Source of the DNA: Carposina sasakii
Taxonomy: Eukaryota; Arthropoda; Insecta; Lepidoptera; Carposinidae
Reading direction: 5' to 3'
DNA: 64,000 nucleotides
NCBI GenBank assembly: GCA_014607495.2
Contig: CP053159.1
Coordinates: forward strand, 9,679,501-9,743,500
The position numbers and the translations under genes are program-made. This document shows, piece after piece, positions 44,601 through 51,031 of the stretch. The notes under the pieces were generated by a model. It had not been told where the DNA came from. It was given only the letters and a program-made list of their open reading frames with translations, and made no database searches. Each line of letters opens with the position of its first letter. Position 1 is the stretch's first letter.

Positions 44601-47493
44601 ATACACAACTTAACGTCCGTCGGTCAGTACCGCAGGCTGACCGCGCATCTTGCAGAAGCACTGCTACAGCGAATATTCTTATTGTTACGTTACATGTTAC
44701 GCGGCAGTCGAAGCAGGGCAACGTGACGCTGCTGCACTTCATAGTGCGCACGTACTTGCGTACGGCGGGGGGAGTGGGGGGCGCGCTGCCTGTGCCCGAG
44801 CCGGGTGACGTGGCACGCGCCGCCGCACTCGACTTCACCGACGTGGCCGCGGCACTCGACAAGCTGAGGAGGCAGCTTGACGGTAACTTTGATGATTACG
44901 TTACTTGCAGAAGCAGAGCGATAGCAATGTGAAATTGAGAATACACATTCTTGATTATGTAACTTGCAGAAGCAGAGCGATAGCAATGAGACGGGGAAAA
45001 TTGAGGGTGCGGGGCGCGGGAGGACGCCTCGCACTTGTTCCGCGCACTTACAATAAGTTATTTATAGACGCATTGTTTCGGCTCTGCTTTTAGATGAATT
45101 ATAACTAGATTTAGTGACAGCGCTCAAAAATTGCACGACAAATAGCTGCTCAAATATATGGCTGGGCGTCTATAAATGTCTTATGGTAACTACGTAACAT
45201 TCAAATTTAAAAGTCTGGTCTAATGCAGTTATTACGTTTATATAAATTCACTCGTACCTCTGTTTATAAAGATTATATTATGAGATCCCCCGTCTAACTA
45301 TAATCAAGTTACTGGCTCTGCTACTGCAAATTAGGTAATAGCCCTGCCTATCTGTCGAAGGCAACACGCAGCTAGGCATTTTGAATAGGATGGAGATAAT
45401 GTGGCTTCTAGGACTTTGCTTAATTTATTAGGTTAGAACTGTTAACACGTTCGATGCCGGCAGATTTTCTAAGCATGCCGACATTCGTGTAACCACGCTA
45501 GATAGCGCCAGGACGCAAATAAGCGTCGGCGGCAGCACCTCTAAATAAATCAAATACGTAGTCCGCGGCAATGAATGTGTTAAAATAACAACGCACGATG
45601 GCCGGCAAAATTCTGTTAAAGGGTTTTTTCTTTCATATTATCAAAATGCAAAGCCGTTTTGAAATACAGCGTGCATGTTATTATACGCATATGGGTAATA
45701 AAAAAAATTTACACTTTTAATTTAACTTAAACCTAGCCCCACACAAATATCCCTGAAGTCGTACGTGTCGTGGGTACCACCACCATACCAAGCATCGATA
45801 TAGACAAATAAACATCCATGACTCAATAACAAACAAACACCGATATTCATTATCGGAATTTGAAACCAGAATGCCTATTGCGAGGACACAAATACGCGTC
45901 GGCGACGCGGGACGCCTCTAGAAAGACAAAAAGACGCAGTCGCCGGCGGTGAATGCATTAACCGCTATTGTAGTAGAAAATTATTATTGCAATTAGTTAT
46001 TTTCAGATTGTAAAGCGAAAATACCAAAAGTCATTGAAGGGGATGAGCAATTGAAAACTGCAGACGACTCGCCGACGGACTCTGCTAAGAAATGCGACGT
46101 TTTCAAGGATAAAATGACTAGCTTTATCCAATCGGCCGAAGAAAAACTCAAAGCGGAGAAGGAAAATTTGGACGAATGTCGCGCGAAGTTCATAGCGACA
46201 ATGAAGTTTTACCAGTTCGTGCCAAAGACTGGTAAAATTGAAGATAGCGAACCCAAGGATTTTTTCTCTTTGTGGACGTCTTTTTGCAGCGACTTTAAGG
46301 ATATATTTAAGAAACAGGAGCAGCTTGCTATAAAAGAAAGGCGAGTCTTTTCGTTAATTTATGGCATGTCATTCAATGATTTGTACTTAGATCTATCTAT
46401 ATATCTAAAATTGTAACGCCCCCCTGATTACGTAAAAGCAGTAGTAGCAAAGCCGAAGCAAAGCGATTGCGAAAATTGTACAATATTCGCCTTGAAATGT
46501 AAGTTCCTTTGAAATTCATTTTACGTAATACGAATTTGACAAGCATTCAGCGATTTTTGTACAATTTTTGCTATCGCTTTGCTTTTGCTAGTTAGGTAAT
46601 AAGGGGGCGGATCAATTTCTGTATATGGAAAATATATTGAAAAAATTATATTTTTTCTATTTTGTCTGTATGTTTCTGTACGCTAATCTCAAAAACGGCT
46701 GAACAGATTTCGATGCAGTTTTCAGGAATATATTGTGACAGGTCCCACTTACATATAGGCTACTTTTTATCCCGGGAAAATGTTTTTATACCGGATTATT
46801 TCCACATTTTGTTTTTTCTGCCTAAGGACTTGTATCCTATGGTCAGCAAACTTTAATTTTTAAAAAAATCTGCAGTCCACGCGGACGGAGTCGCGGGCGT
46901 CCACTATTATTAAATTAATAGGAAATTTTACCTATTTAAATTGACTTTGCTTTACATAAAAAGGGGCTATTGGATCCTTCATAATTTGTAGTAAGATGAG
47001 ACTAAGTACTAGGTAAACGCAAGTGGGTCTCATAATATTTTTAAATACCTACCTACACATACAGTTTCCCACTGCTGAGCAAAAGCCTCCCCGACCCCTT
47101 CTTTACCTAATTTGCAATAGCCTAGCCGAAGCAGCGCAATTGCAAAAATTGTACAATATTCGCGTTGAAATGTCAAAATGCATTTGAAATTCATTTTACG
47201 TGATACAAATTTGACAAGCAATCACAGAATTTTGAAAAATTTTCGCTATCGCTTTGCCTTTGCTATTTAGGTAATAAGGGGACCGATTTGACACTTGTTC
47301 CCGCTATAGTGGCCCACCATGGCTGACTATAACTTATCCATAAATAATTTGGGTACTTATAAATTAAATGTTTGTTTGTTACAGATTAAAAGAAGCCAAA
47401 AAGCTACAGGAAGAGAGAAGGCCTGTAACACAGCCAAAGAAGGAGGGAGGGCTCAAAGCTCGACTTCAGAAGCTGTCTAGCTCTAGGAAGTGA
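22887..47493 (+). CDS. capu: Cappuccino/FMN-family formin, ten coding exons
   Basis: Formins nucleate and elongate unbranched actin filaments; Cappuccino works with Spire, chiefly in the oocyte actin mesh. Coding exons: 22887-23676, 29196-29360, 31471-31646, 32809-34657, 34849-35237, 35728-35937, 43095-43235, 44708-44882, 46007-46340, 47385-47493; phases agree throughout and give 1445 residues. Residue 1-3 MGN is a possible N-myristoylation site, as in vertebrate FMN1/2. Residues about 270-410 carry a conserved block ([26 protein letters not shown]) typical of this subfamily. FH1 spans about 725-982, FH2 about 1000-1410 ([30 protein letters not shown]), and the tail [10 protein letters not shown] matches the Spire-binding segment. 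Intron 9 is GC-AG. The large introns are filled with mobile elements. FH1 and FH2 make formin identity certain; assignment to Cappuccino rests on both termini and the N-terminal block. Alternative first exons are possible. Confidence 0.92.
24828..25160 (+). repeat. tRNA-headed SINE
   Basis: Head TAGCCCAGTGGTTAAGACGT with B-box GTAAGTTCGATCCC, then GAATTTATTTCATGTACAGA and a body containing GGCTTTCCGTCCCATCGGAC and GGCCAATCTCCG. A fragment of the same body is at 50389-50530. The 123-codon frame here is not a gene. Confidence 0.75.
25225..25415 (-). repeat. SINE-like repeat (ACGGCTGTGTT family)
   Basis: Reverse-complement copy of the 21316 family, recognised by TGATCCTGCAGTTCTGGCTA and by the GTCGTAAAGTCGAGTGTCGAC end. 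Confidence 0.55.
26218..26284 (+). repeat. Fragment of GTACAAGTCAGTAGAGG SINE
   Basis: Matches the first 65 bases of the copy at 37906-38113, then stops at a TCTAGACACGCGGTAGCGTGTCTAG-like palindrome (26279-26303). Confidence 0.55.
28098..28320 (-). mobile_element. Helitron fragment
   Basis: Minus-orientation body (TTTTTTATCCCGGGAAAATG; ACGCTAATCTCAGAAACGGC) without the terminal TC and CTAG ends. Confidence 0.55.
28361..28615. mobile_element. 255-bp hairpin MITE with ACTT duplication
   Basis: Arms of about 75 bp start CGGCTGTCCCAAAATAAAAC on both strands and are nearly identical; ACTT stands directly outside both ends (28357-28360, 28616-28619). The uninterrupted partner at 27934-27955 has a single copy (ACTC, one base changed). 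Non-autonomous; parent transposase not in the window. Confidence 0.8.
28724..28848 (+). repeat. SINE 3' part (CTAACCGAACTTGTACATCTC family)
   Basis: Contains GGCACCATGTGGTTCTATCG and CCCCGTAAGGGATAAAGGCG and ends in a TATGTATGT-type tail. Other copies: 32036-32118, 37906-38113 (+), 36010-36122 and 50716-50895 (-). Confidence 0.65.
28965..29090 (+). pseudogene. C-terminal remnant of a LINE reverse transcriptase
   Basis: Reads [15 protein letters not shown] followed by a stop and later ARPRR, a motif common at the C-terminal end of insect non-LTR reverse transcriptases (MLRWFGHVERM...GRPRR). It ends about 105 bases before formin exon 2 and is continuous in frame with it, which makes a misleading longer frame across the acceptor. 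Confidence 0.6.
29196..29360 (+). CDS. capu: Formin exon 2
   Basis: Acceptor TACTGTTACAG|GAAGGG, donor TTTGAAG|GTATGT. Phase 1 in and out; joining exon 1 gives [17 protein letters not shown]. Ends YEKFEG with exon 3, the start of the conserved N-terminal block. I reject the upstream ATG at 29081, which lies in LINE-derived sequence. Confidence 0.85.
29670..29828 (-). repeat. Short retroposon tail, AGGCCTACGTCCAGCAG family
   Basis: Minus-strand relative of 10025-10214 (GGTGGGCAGCAGCGCCTCCC, CTATGGGCAAATACCTCCCA), entered by a CATCATCATC run. Confidence 0.6.
30067..30653 (+). CDS. Unrecognised long open frame in formin intron 2
   Basis: A plus-strand frame stays open for about 195 codons, long for this AT-rich DNA and not in a recognised repeat. 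An ATG at 30218 ([11 protein letters not shown]) begins 145 codons that end TTTCAAT|GTAAGT, a good donor in phase 1. Formin exon 3 needs exactly phase 1, so this could be an alternative first exon of the formin gene. Composition is ordinary (Ile, Leu, Lys, Asn), with no signal peptide or domain that I recognise. Alternatives: a separate nested gene, or chance. Confidence 0.3.
31471..31646 (+). CDS. capu: Formin exon 3
   Basis: Acceptor CCAATATTTCAG|GGCAAATG, donor TTTAAG|GTAGGT. Phase 1 in, phase 0 out. Encodes [15 protein letters not shown] and [20 protein letters not shown], the folded-looking block conserved in Cappuccino and FMN proteins upstream of FH1. Confidence 0.9.
32036..32118 (+). 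repeat. SINE 3' end
   Basis: GGTGGCACCATGTGGTTCTA...CCCCGTAAGGGATAAAGGC followed by a TATGTATG run; family of 28724-28848. Confidence 0.6.
32243..32728 (+). mobile_element. CAGGRTG MITE with a duplicated right end
   Basis: Full element from CAGGATGATTTTTGGTCG to CACCCTG near 32617, followed by a second partial copy of the right 100 bases (CCCAGCATTTTTTGGCATAA to CATCCTG at 32728). The pair ends 80 bases before the acceptor of formin exon 4. The left target base pair reads CA instead of TA. Confidence 0.75.
32809..34657 (+). CDS. capu: Formin exon 4 (coiled coil, linker, FH1)
   Basis: Acceptor TTCTTTTCAG|CCAAGT (phase 0), donor CGATCTA|GTAAGT (phase 1). Starts [20 protein letters not shown], then an Lys/Glu/Leu-rich segment ([20 protein letters not shown]) likely to form a coiled coil, a long Ser/Asn-rich linker, and the FH1 region from about 33850 with poly-proline that binds profilin-actin. 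The antisense strand shows a glycine-rich shadow frame. Confidence 0.92.
34129..34518 (+). repeat. capu: FH1 minisatellite, 13 units of 30 bp
   Basis: Each unit encodes [10 protein letters not shown]. Variants are PIM in units 2 and 4, PPA in unit 6, GPR in unit 7 and MAG in unit 13. Units 8-11 are identical at the DNA level (unit 12 differs at one base), which points to recent expansion or conversion. Copy number sets the number of profilin sites, so it may vary between individuals. Confidence 0.95.
34849..35237 (+). CDS. capu: Formin exon 5 (FH2 lasso and start of core)
   Basis: Acceptor ATCATCTTCCAG|CTTTAAG, donor GAGTTG|GTAAGT; phase 1 in, 0 out. Encodes [10 protein letters not shown] (the Trp-containing lasso that clasps the partner FH2) and later [13 protein letters not shown]...EALQQIYEL. 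Confidence 0.93.
35268..35400 (+). pseudogene. LINE C-terminal tail in formin intron 5
   Basis: A frame reads [20 protein letters not shown] and ends in stops with an ATGATGA run; this is the usual end of a lepidopteran RTE/CR1-like reverse transcriptase ORF. Only the tail is present. Confidence 0.6.
35728..35937 (+). CDS. capu: Formin exon 6 (FH2 core)
   Basis: Acceptor ATTTACAG|CGAGCA, donor TGTGAG|GTTAGT; 70 codons, phase 0 on both sides. [14 protein letters not shown]...[20 protein letters not shown] is the FH2 helical knob-to-post region. Confidence 0.92.
36010..36122 (-). repeat. SINE 3' part
   Basis: Reverse copy of the 28724 family (CGATAGAACCACATGGTG; ACTTGTACATCTC replaced by a slightly changed end). 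Confidence 0.6.
36258..36438. mobile_element. CCCCTTATTACCTAA hairpin MITE, copy 1
   Basis: Arms CCCCTTATTACCTAACTAGC...AAAGC and GCTTTGC...GCAAATTAGGTAATCAGGGG. Two more copies are in intron 9 (46418-46610 and 47095-47283). Confidence 0.65.
36531..36750 (+). repeat. tRNA-headed SINE, second family
   Basis: Head GCGGCCGATTGGTCTAGTAG with B-box GGGGTTCGAATCCCGG, then a body with TTTGTTTCCGAGTCTTGGAT and TTATATACCGTTGCTTAGTA and a TGTTGTGTAGTGTA end. Confidence 0.75.
36770..36960 (+). repeat. SINE-like repeat (ACGGCTGTGTT family)
   Basis: Same order of landmarks as 21316-21475: GTAGCCAGAACTGCAGGTTC, ATCAGCGACATGTTG, CGCCTGAGAGAATG, CGACTCTTACGTCATG. Confidence 0.6.
37166..37440. repeat. CAGGGTGT-ended element fragment
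   Basis: Begins CAGGGTGTAGGTGACAGCCA; shares GGGCTTATTGGTTATTGTGT and GTTGATCAGGTTTTTGAAC (inverted) with 19183-19640. Right end not clear. Confidence 0.45.
37906..38113 (+). repeat. Most complete copy of GTACAAGTCAGTAGAGG SINE
   Basis: Starts GGGCATACTGTACAAGTCAG and runs through GCGATGGGCTGACCATCTGT, GGCACCATGTGGTTCTATCG and a (TATG)n tail. No tRNA head visible. Confidence 0.7.
38539..39512 (+). mobile_element. Inner Helitron with six internal repeats
   Basis: Starts TCTACACTAATATTATAAAG after an A and ends GGCGTCCACTAG before T. Its first part matches 18406-18811; its last 200 bases match 4848-5066, so it looks chimeric. Frames across it (for example 38540-38911 minus strand) are not genes. 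Confidence 0.65.
38679..39320. repeat. About 125-bp tandem repeat, six units
   Basis: CCCGAAATTCCCACGGGAAG starts units near 38679, 38808, 38932, 39060, 39187 and 39298; each unit continues with GGGAATTCATA-like and AAACCGCTATACATATGAA-like segments. The core CCCAC/GTGGG is itself palindromic (TTCCCACGGGAA). Only two units occur in the relative at 18406. Confidence 0.75.
40047..40419 (-). mobile_element. CAGGRTG-family MITE, full length
   Basis: CAGGGTG to CATCCTG with TA on both sides; 373 bp; minus orientation. Confidence 0.75.
40467..40731. mobile_element. CAGGATGTAACAAAAGGGG MITE
   Basis: Starts CAGGATGTAACAAAAGGGGT and ends CCCTTTTTGTTACACCCTG, TA on both sides. Third distinct TA-inserting family in the window with a CAGG(A/G)TG start. 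Confidence 0.65.
40900..41940. other. Intronic, no recognised gene
   Basis: A Helitron-type GGCTTCGCACGGG / CACGCGGGCAAAGCCGTGGG hairpin lies at 41110-41192. Otherwise nothing supported. Confidence 0.45.
41941..42470. mobile_element. TAGCATGACC-ended MITE split by another MITE
   Basis: Same sequence as 17908-18054 but with 42035-42415 inserted after GTTGAATTT(T). Ends TAGCATGACC and GGTCATGCTA. Confidence 0.75.
42035..42415 (+). mobile_element. CAGGRTG-family MITE, reference copy
   Basis: 381 bp from CAGGATGATTTTTGGTCGTC to AAAAAACATCCTG, with TA at 42033-42034 and 42416-42417. Comparison with the uninterrupted host at 17908-18054 leaves one TA (one nearby base differs), so the target duplication is TA and the source is probably Tc1/mariner-like. 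Eight copies in this window. Confidence 0.85.
42522..42906. mobile_element. MITE with about 55-bp inverted repeats, copy 2
   Basis: CAGGGTGTAAAAAGACAACA to CTTTTTACACCCAG with TA on both sides; relative of 15924-16343. Confidence 0.7.
43095..43235 (+). CDS. capu: Formin exon 7 (FH2 signature)
   Basis: Acceptor TTGATTTCAG|TTTCTG, donor GTCAAG|GTGAGA; 47 codons, phase 0 on both sides. Carries [11 protein letters not shown] and [19 protein letters not shown], the most conserved FH2 motif. Confidence 0.95.
43288..43664 (+). mobile_element. CAGGRTG-family MITE, full length
   Basis: Starts CAGGATGATTTTTGGTCG 52 bases after exon 7 and ends CATCCTG; TA on both sides. Confidence 0.75.
43672..44500. 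repeat. Three-layer nested insertion
   Basis: Outer SINE-like repeat (ACGGCTGGCTGTGTTTCCGA to 43706, resuming AACTGCAGGATCATAAGG at 44278), middle MITE of the 1397 type (GGCTTAGTGTGAGTTT to CTCGCACTGAGCTC), inner CAGGRTG MITE at 43758-44149. Confidence 0.65.
43758..44149 (-). mobile_element. CAGGRTG-family MITE, innermost of a nest
   Basis: CAGAATG to CACCTG, TA on both sides, 392 bp, minus orientation; terminal bases slightly decayed. Confidence 0.7.
44708..44882 (+). CDS. capu: Formin exon 8 (FH2, GC-rich)
   Basis: Acceptor ACGCGGCAG|TCGAAG, donor CTTGACG|GTAACT; phase 0 in, 1 out. [19 protein letters not shown] follows the family pattern; the loop after it is Gly/Val/Pro-rich. GC content is far above that of the AT-rich exons 6 and 9 and the pyrimidine tract is weak. 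Confidence 0.9.
44891..44988. repeat. 60-bp-spaced duplication just after exon 8
   Basis: GATGATTACGTTACTTGCAG and its following AAGCAGAGCGATAGCAATG occur twice, 60 bases apart, starting eight bases after the donor. The sequence resembles an arm of the CCCCTTATTACCTAA hairpin MITE. Confidence 0.7.
45444..45583. mobile_element. GCCGGCAG-family MITE flanked by TTAA
   Basis: TTAA, CACGTTCGATGCCGGCAGA ... CGCGGCAATGAATGTG, TTAA. TTAA duplication and a CAC start suggest a piggyBac-derived MITE (inference). Confidence 0.6.
45871..45961. repeat. Right half of a GCCGGCAG MITE
   Basis: GCGAGGACACAAATACGCGT to GCCGGCGGTGAATGCATTAA. Left half missing. Confidence 0.5.
46007..46340 (+). CDS. capu: Formin exon 9 (FH2 end)
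   Basis: Acceptor TAGTTATTTTCAG|ATTGT (phase 1). [20 protein letters not shown] is the usual FH2 C-terminal helix motif. The exon is taken to end at AAAGAAAG|GCGAGT with a GC donor (phase 2), because only this joins in frame to the basic tail of exon 10; a GT six bases later (CGA|GTCTTT) would give an unrelated tail. Confidence 0.88.
46418..46610. mobile_element. CCCCTTATTACCTAA hairpin MITE, copy 2
   Basis: CCCCCCTGATTACGTAAAAG at the left, GTTAGGTAATAAGGGGGCGG at the right; GCGATTGCGAAAATTGTACA and its inverted match inside. Starts 78 bases into intron 9. Confidence 0.65.
46655..46907 (+). mobile_element. Helitron fragment with a small insertion
   Basis: ACGCTAATCTCAAAAACGGC to ACGGAGTCGCGGGCGTCCAC; about 55 extra bases (46822-46876) split the 3' part. 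Ends CCACTATT, so the CTAG end is lost. Confidence 0.6.
47095..47283. mobile_element. CCCCTTATTACCTAA hairpin MITE, copy 3
   Basis: CCCTTCTTTACCTAATTTGC to TTTAGGTAATAAGGGGA, 100 bases before exon 10. Confidence 0.65.
47385..47493 (+). CDS. capu: Formin exon 10 (basic Spire-binding tail)
   Basis: Acceptor TTTGTTACAG|ATTAAA, stop TGA at 47491-47493. Read in phase 2 it gives [16 protein letters not shown] and then [15 protein letters not shown]. The basic GxKA(R/K) motif is the formin tail that binds the Spire KIND domain in this family. Confidence 0.85.
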
Positions 47494-47952
47494 GACCATA
47501 ACAGTACAAAGGACTTCATGAGAAAGTGACATTTGCCAGGCGGCGCTACTGTCTTCTAAAAACGTCTAAAAATGAGTGAAATGTGACATACGTATGTTAC
47601 CGTTAAATTACGAACAAAGATAGAAAAACGTTTGCCATACTGGCATTATATCTAGAGTCCGTTTCATAGAATAACTCCTATTTCGGAACTAACATTTTTG
47701 TATGCAGTAACGCCCTGTAATATAGTCATTGACATAGTAACTAGCACCATCATTCAAAGGAACTATCTGGTGAAACGTACTGTACTTTGTGTGTGACCGT
47801 GTAGACCGTCTATTCTCAAAAAATGTGACAAGTACATTAGAAGATACGTAGCGATTTGATTCCGCCTATCTGCTACATTCGTTTCCATATCCGTTTTGGC
47901 TGTTAATAAAATTATTGAAATGTTGCCATTGGGAGGTGATTCAATTGATGCA
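47494..47952 (+). other. Formin 3' flank, possible polyA signal
   Basis: AATAAA at 47905-47910, about 410 bases after the stop, is the first plausible polyadenylation signal. An interspersed repeat of the 18916 family (GTCCGTTTCATAGAATAACT) lies at 47652-47780 in between. Confidence 0.4.
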
Positions 47953-47997
47953 ATTCTCATTAATTTAATATACAATGTATATTAAATTAATGAGAAT
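47953..47997. repeat. Perfect 45-bp palindrome
   Basis: ATTCTCATTAATTTAATATA plus C, loop AAT, and the exact reverse complement: 21-bp arms without mismatch. It lies about 40 bases after the candidate polyA signal. Confidence 0.85.
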
Positions 47998-49620
47998 GGT
48001 AGTATAGATAGACTAAGGCCTATTATACATAATAATATATAGGTACACTAAAGAACTAATTTTTTAGTATAGAAAATTAAATGGTGACAGACTATTGTTT
48101 CACAGTTGCTCAAATTGAATCTACTAGGTTTTATTATTTATGCTATATAAGAGCTCATTGTCATTTTAAATGAGTAACATTAACTAAGGCTCACTGGCAT
48201 CAAGAATACAGTATATTTACTTTGTATGCCTTATATTGCGACGCATCATTACGTCATACTGCTGAATATGACCTACTAAATTAGACATCACATTCAGTTG
48301 TTTTTTTTTAAGTCAAGAATAATCCCAGACTTGACAGTGGTTGGTAGCATTTTGGCAGCATTTTACTAAACCAAGTTCAGTACAGTCTTTTTGTAAGAGG
48401 TTCAGTACAGTCTTTTTGTAAGAGGTTCTGCCTTCTCACAGTTTGGAGATGTCACAGCGCATTTATTGTACTTATAGAGTTCCTAACGTCTTTTGGATGA
48501 TCTCTACTATTTTGTAGAAGTGATATTTATTTATAAATATGTATTATTTAAAAAAATTAAAAATTCACCCGAGTGAGATTTGAACTCACAGCCTCTCACA
48601 TACCGTGCTTTTGCTCTAACCAACTGAGCAATCGGGTCAATTAAATCTATTTGTCAAGTTAATGGTATCTATGCACTCTATAAAGTAGGCTAACTGAACT
48701 GATTAACATTCCAATGAGGGATTTCTGACAAGTTAAAATAACAGTTAAAAATAGATATAAAGTAAAAAGATGGCGTGAGCGCATCACCTACCCTAATCCC
48801 CCCCACCTCACTTCTCCCAGCTCGAAGGATATTATAATAGTTCTTTGAATAGACTGCACTGACGAGTGACAACTAAAGCTGGCTACACACCCAGACTGTG
48901 TACAGTCGACAATAAATCATCCGGTCGGTTTTATAAAACTGGTGTAGCATACGAGTAGGTTAAAGACATAGCAAGTAACCTTAGCAATGCCTGGCTCTCC
49001 ATAGATTTGAAGTTTTGGTTAAATGTATTTGGTGTAAATGTATTTTGTATAAATGTAATTATTTAATAGTTATCAGAAAATCCCTCATTATTATAATAAT
49101 CTGTGAATTTTTCAGATTTTTTCTTATTCTTTATTGTACATACACAAAAAGAAATATGGCATACAACATTAAAGAAGAGATGCATGTATGTACAATGGCA
49201 AGCTTATCTCTACCAGAGATCTCTTCCAGCAAGCCAAGCAAGTAAAGAGAAATATTTTTATTTATTTATGATTTATTTGATTTTAATTTGGCTAATACAC
49301 ACAGAAAACACATTCCAAACCAAACAGCAAAATACCTATGTAAGTAAGACCTCAACTATTATAAAAATGAGCCATAGAATTTGATATTGTTCCATTTGCA
49401 TTGCACCAACTGCATAAATGTACCTACTTAGACAATTTGCTACAAATACTTGTTATTTTAAGCATAAATAATGGCAATTAATATAATCTAATTAAAGGTG
49501 TAGCAAATTCTATGCTTGCTGCAAAATAATTTTCATGTAAGTAGTTTTTTTACAGAGTGAACTACATATTGTATGCTAATATTCTAACTAAATGTGGTTG
49601 GTATTGTGGTTGATTCTGTC
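47998..49620. other. No recognised gene; small repeats
   Basis: Contains two tandem copies of a 29-bp unit GGTTCAGTACAGTCTTTTTG (48372-48430) and a retroposon fragment of the 15731 family at 49126-49240. Frames across the latter are not genes. Confidence 0.5.
48568..48645 (-). repeat. tRNA-like sequence
   Basis: Minus strand GACCCGATTGCTCAGTTGGT...GTGAGTTCAAATCTCACTCG, then GGTGAATTTTT. D-arm and T-arm are good, but the anticodon arm AAAAGCACGGTATGTGAGAGG pairs poorly. Same family as 16665-16738. Confidence 0.5.
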
Positions 49621-49621
49621 A

Positions 49622-50012
49622 CATTTAATATATTCGCTGCCGGCAGATTTTTTAAGGGTGCCGAAATCAGGTTAACGCCTTGTACCAAGGGGTCATCCAT
49701 TCCAATTACGTCACACGAATTTCATGATTTTTTGCCACTCCCCCCCCTCCTAGTCACAGCTGGTCACATTTGTGAGACCCCCCCTCCCTAGTGTGACGTC
49801 ACATTTAGCTTTTTTTTAGAAAATTTATATTTAGAGATTATTGAATGAAAATGTGACGTCTAGAAATTTAGGACCCCTCCCACCCCCTCGTCACACAATG
49901 TCACAGTTTGACGACCCCCTCCCTCCCCCTTAACCTATGACGTAATATATGGATGGCCCCCAAGACGCAAATATGCGTCAGCGGCACCTCTAGAAATCCT
50001 CTAAAAGACGCA
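49622..50012. repeat. GCCGGCAG MITE split by another MITE
   Basis: Left half ATATTCGCTGCCGGCAGATT to TTGTACCAAG, right half AAGACGCAAATATGCGTCAG onward; compared with 3033-3163 and 45444-45583 only the insertion 49690-49961 is extra. Confidence 0.65.
49690..49961. mobile_element. GGGTCATCCAT...ATTACGTCA MITE, AAG duplication
   Basis: Ends GGGTCATCCATTCCAATTAC and, inverted, GGGGGCCATCCATATATTAC; AAG on both sides. Internal CCCCTCC runs on both arms. A TIR of this type (GGGxCATCCATAAATTACGTC) is widespread in insect genomes. Confidence 0.7.
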
Positions 50013-50388
50013 TTTAACTTAGTTATGGTCGAGACAGAAAGGGACAGGGAGAACGTCTAAGTAGATGTTTAAGTGTGGTGGTGATCAACCATACCTGTGT
50101 TATTTCTAAAATATTTATAAAGTTGGTGCTGTAATATTTTGAATATTATGTAAATATACACTATACATGCATTGTATTAGTACTTAATTAAAATCCAAGT
50201 TGATATAAATATATTATTTTATTGTCTAACATATTGGTATCCTTCTCACATTGCATACTTATCAACCTACCAGCGGACGCCTGTGACTTTGTACACATAG
50301 TGTGGTTAAAACAAAATGTCAATATTTTCTGGGATTAATGTTTTCCAGAGTATAAAGCTTATGGCCTTTCTCGGGCTCTGTATAACCT
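50013..50388. other. No recognised gene
   Basis: AT-rich; a fragment TAGATGTTTAAGTGTGGTGG is also seen near 35478. Nothing else. Confidence 0.5.
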
Positions 50389-50530
50389 ATGCTTTCCGTC
50401 CCATCGGACTATGAGAGTAACGGAATAGAGTGTGCATCTGTGTTTGCGCACACATTTGTGCACTATATCTCCTGCATACCTGGCCAATCTCCGTGAGATT
50501 GGTCGCCTTGGCCGGTCAGAGAGCATCATC
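50389..50530 (+). repeat. SINE body fragment
   Basis: Matches the 3' half of 24828-25160 (CTTTCCGTCCCATCGGACTA, GCCAATCTCCGTGAGATTGG) without the tRNA head. Confidence 0.65.
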
Positions 50531-50715
50531 ATAATCTAAGTACCAAATTTCATTTAAATTGGTTCAGTAGTTTTGGTGGTAAGAGGTAACAAACAAATGA
50601 ACTAACTTTTGCAGTTATTAGATGGCATTACATGTGTGGAATATTAAAATAGAGTAAATAGTACTTATTTCTCAAATTCTTGAGGTAATAGTAAACCAAA
50701 AAATAAACACATACA

Positions 50716-50895
50716 TACTTATAATCACTTCTTTATGCCTTATGGGGTAGGCAGAGCACCAAGGGCCGATAGAACCACATGGTGCCAGTTCTGACCAATT
50801 TTGAGGGTATAGTTGAGATGTACAAGTTCGGTTAGTAGTGACAGGTGGTCAGCCCATCGCCTACAAAACACCAAGATCCTCTTGTCCCAAAATCT
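50716..50895 (-). repeat. GTACAAGTCAGTAGAGG SINE, reverse copy
   Basis: GGGGTAGGCAGAGCACCAAG, CGATAGAACCACATGGTGCC, CTGACAGGTGG-type and ATCGCCTACAAAACACCAAG segments in reverse order of 37906-38113. Confidence 0.65.
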
Positions 50896-51025
50896 TGTCA
50901 AAAAATAAAAAGTATAAAAAATTACATTAAAGTAATAAGCAATGCTAAGCAACTCCCCTAACCTTAATTTGTATTGTATGTTGAATTTGTAAAATGTTAA
51001 GTGTTATTTTTTAATCAATTCAGAC

Positions 51026-51031
51026 TTTATT
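51026..51031 (-). terminator. Probable NEPRO polyadenylation signal
   Basis: AATAAA on the minus strand (CATAAATAAAGTC), about 147 bases after the stop codon. The 3' UTR between them has four GTTGAA motifs. Confidence 0.5.

Larger units (their letters stand above)
46341..47384 (+). other. capu: Formin intron 9, apparent GC-AG intron
   Basis: Begins GCGAGT after AAAG and ends TTGTTACAG. Contains two hairpin MITEs and a Helitron fragment. GC-AG introns are a small but normal class spliced by the major spliceosome. Confidence 0.7.

Noticed and set aside
46341..46416. Extension of formin exon 9 to the stop at 46416
   Set aside because: Would end the protein without the conserved tail, while a GC donor joins to it in frame. 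Kept only as a possible retained-intron isoform.
49015..49384. Overlapping frames of 76 and 93 codons
   Set aside because: Overlap a retroposon fragment also found at 15731; frames follow the repeat.
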